DNA of 64,000 bases from Adineta steineri (Eukaryota; Rotifera; Eurotatoria; Adinetida; Adinetidae). Location: contig CAJNOI010000074.1 of NCBI GenBank assembly GCA_905250115.1, forward strand, positions 124,001-188,000, written 5' to 3'. Below, one piece after another: positions 63,431-64,000 of this stretch (within the stretch, counting starts at the first letter, position 1; each line of letters begins with the position of its first letter). The notes under the pieces are model-generated. The model saw nothing but the letters and a program-made list of their open reading frames with translations. It searched no databases and had not been told where the DNA came from. A program made the position numbers and the translations under genes.

Positions 63431-64000
63431 ATGTCTTATCCATTTTTGGAAACACTTTTTCATACATATCGATCACAAATTGAAAATAAAGATGATGCAC
63501 TTATTATCTTTACTCATTGGTGTTTAATTTCACATGGTTTTCAACGATTAGATGGCAATCAAGTATTTTCAATTTTTTAAATCTATTTTTCTTATTTGTA
63601 TATTCATCTTTGTCTATCATAGAAAACTGAATTATTACCAAATGATTGGACACAAAGACCGGATAATTCCATTACAATGGAATATACAAAAAATGATATT
63701 GGTTATAATTTAAAATTATTTGATGTTGAAGGTGTTTTCTTTGCACATTTATTCGTAAGATAATAATGAATAATTCTTTTTTTCTAATGTCTTGTATTAT
63801 TTTCTAGCGTAATAAACAAGGTCGTCATGTTGAAATTAATTTTAGTGTCAATGATCATGTACATGAAAATTATAAAGAATTCCAATCGTATGATAATAAT
63901 AATACTATATAAGGTTTTTGATAATCTGTTTTTTTCTTTTGTATTATTAGTGCTTATAAAAATTTAAATGATTTAAAAAAAGAATTTCATGAAAAAATTG
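63431..64000 (+). CDS. PSMF1: Proteasome inhibitor PI31, N-terminal part (runs off the window)
   Basis: Exons 63431-63562, 63623-63754, 63808-63887 and 63951-64000+ join in frame. The encoded FP domain includes MSYPFLETLFHTYRSQ, DDALIIFTHWCLISHGFQRL, KTELLPNDWTQRPDNSITME, GRHVEINFSVNDHVHENYKE and SAYKNLNDLKKEFHEKI. These follow human PI31 closely (DALVCFLHW--VTHG, SELLPAGWN, a strand-loop pair, then YKNSEELRSRI). The family binds F-box proteins (Fbxo7) and regulates proteasome assembly and axonal transport of proteasomes. The Pro-rich HbYX C-terminal half lies outside the window. Confidence 0.9.

Overview
The window looks like nuclear DNA of a small-genome invertebrate, most probably a bdelloid rotifer. 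It is very AT-rich. Most genes are cut by short GT-AG introns (often 50-60 nt) and lie 100-500 bp apart. The conserved genes are clearly animal (Na,K-ATPase beta, SERCA, RCAN, BORCS5, WDR76, PI31, myosin regulatory light chain). Several others look bacterial in type or of irregular distribution (CBM48-GH13 glucan enzyme, AhpE-type peroxiredoxin, pentapeptide-repeat protein, intronless AIG1 GTPase), as is typical of bdelloids. The species assignment is inference. Exon boundaries were built by hand from splice signals and reading-frame continuity.

Layout. 1-16.7 kb is gene-poor: a minus-strand RGK-type GTPase running off the left side, a small orphan protein, RCAN/calcipressin (+), the V-ATPase c subunit (-), an intronless AIG1-type GTPase (-), and a decayed fragment resembling the end of an MBT repeat. 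16.7-20.9 kb is accessory: a membrane-anchored pentapeptide-repeat protein with a Thr-rich tail and a Cys-rich end. Its coding exon carries an in-frame 178-bp hAT-type MITE with a perfect 8-bp target duplication, and its last exon lies between two diverged copies of a 0.55-0.65 kb repeat. 20.9-24.8 kb holds the peroxiredoxin and a two-exon secreted prepropeptide with dibasic and amidation sites.

24.8-43.2 kb is a dense housekeeping block: GH13 enzyme, HSD10-like dehydrogenase, a small hypothetical, RHBDD1-like rhomboid, BORCS5, RPL24, a divergent pair including an STPGR (ODF3/SHIPPO-like) protein, ACOT8-like thioesterase, WDR76, phosphoglycerate mutase, an intronless hypothetical, Na,K-ATPase beta and a small basic protein. 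43.8-51.0 kb is RAD50, with transposon debris in its introns. 51.6-55.6 kb is a complete SERCA pump. After 4.7 kb without a confident gene comes a 100-N assembly gap (60,322-60,421). Directly after it is the 3' end of a second SERCA gene whose sequence is a mosaic: near-identical upstream, strongly diverged downstream. Myosin regulatory light chain and the start of PI31 (PSMF1) follow.

Functional links: SERCA (twice), RCAN, RGK-like GTPase and myosin light chain all belong to calcium signalling and contraction, and SERCA, V-ATPase c and Na,K-ATPase beta are ion-pump components. I see no operon-like grouping. Several neighbours are divergently paired over short intergenic spaces and may share promoters. 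No tRNA, rRNA or CRISPR array was recognised.
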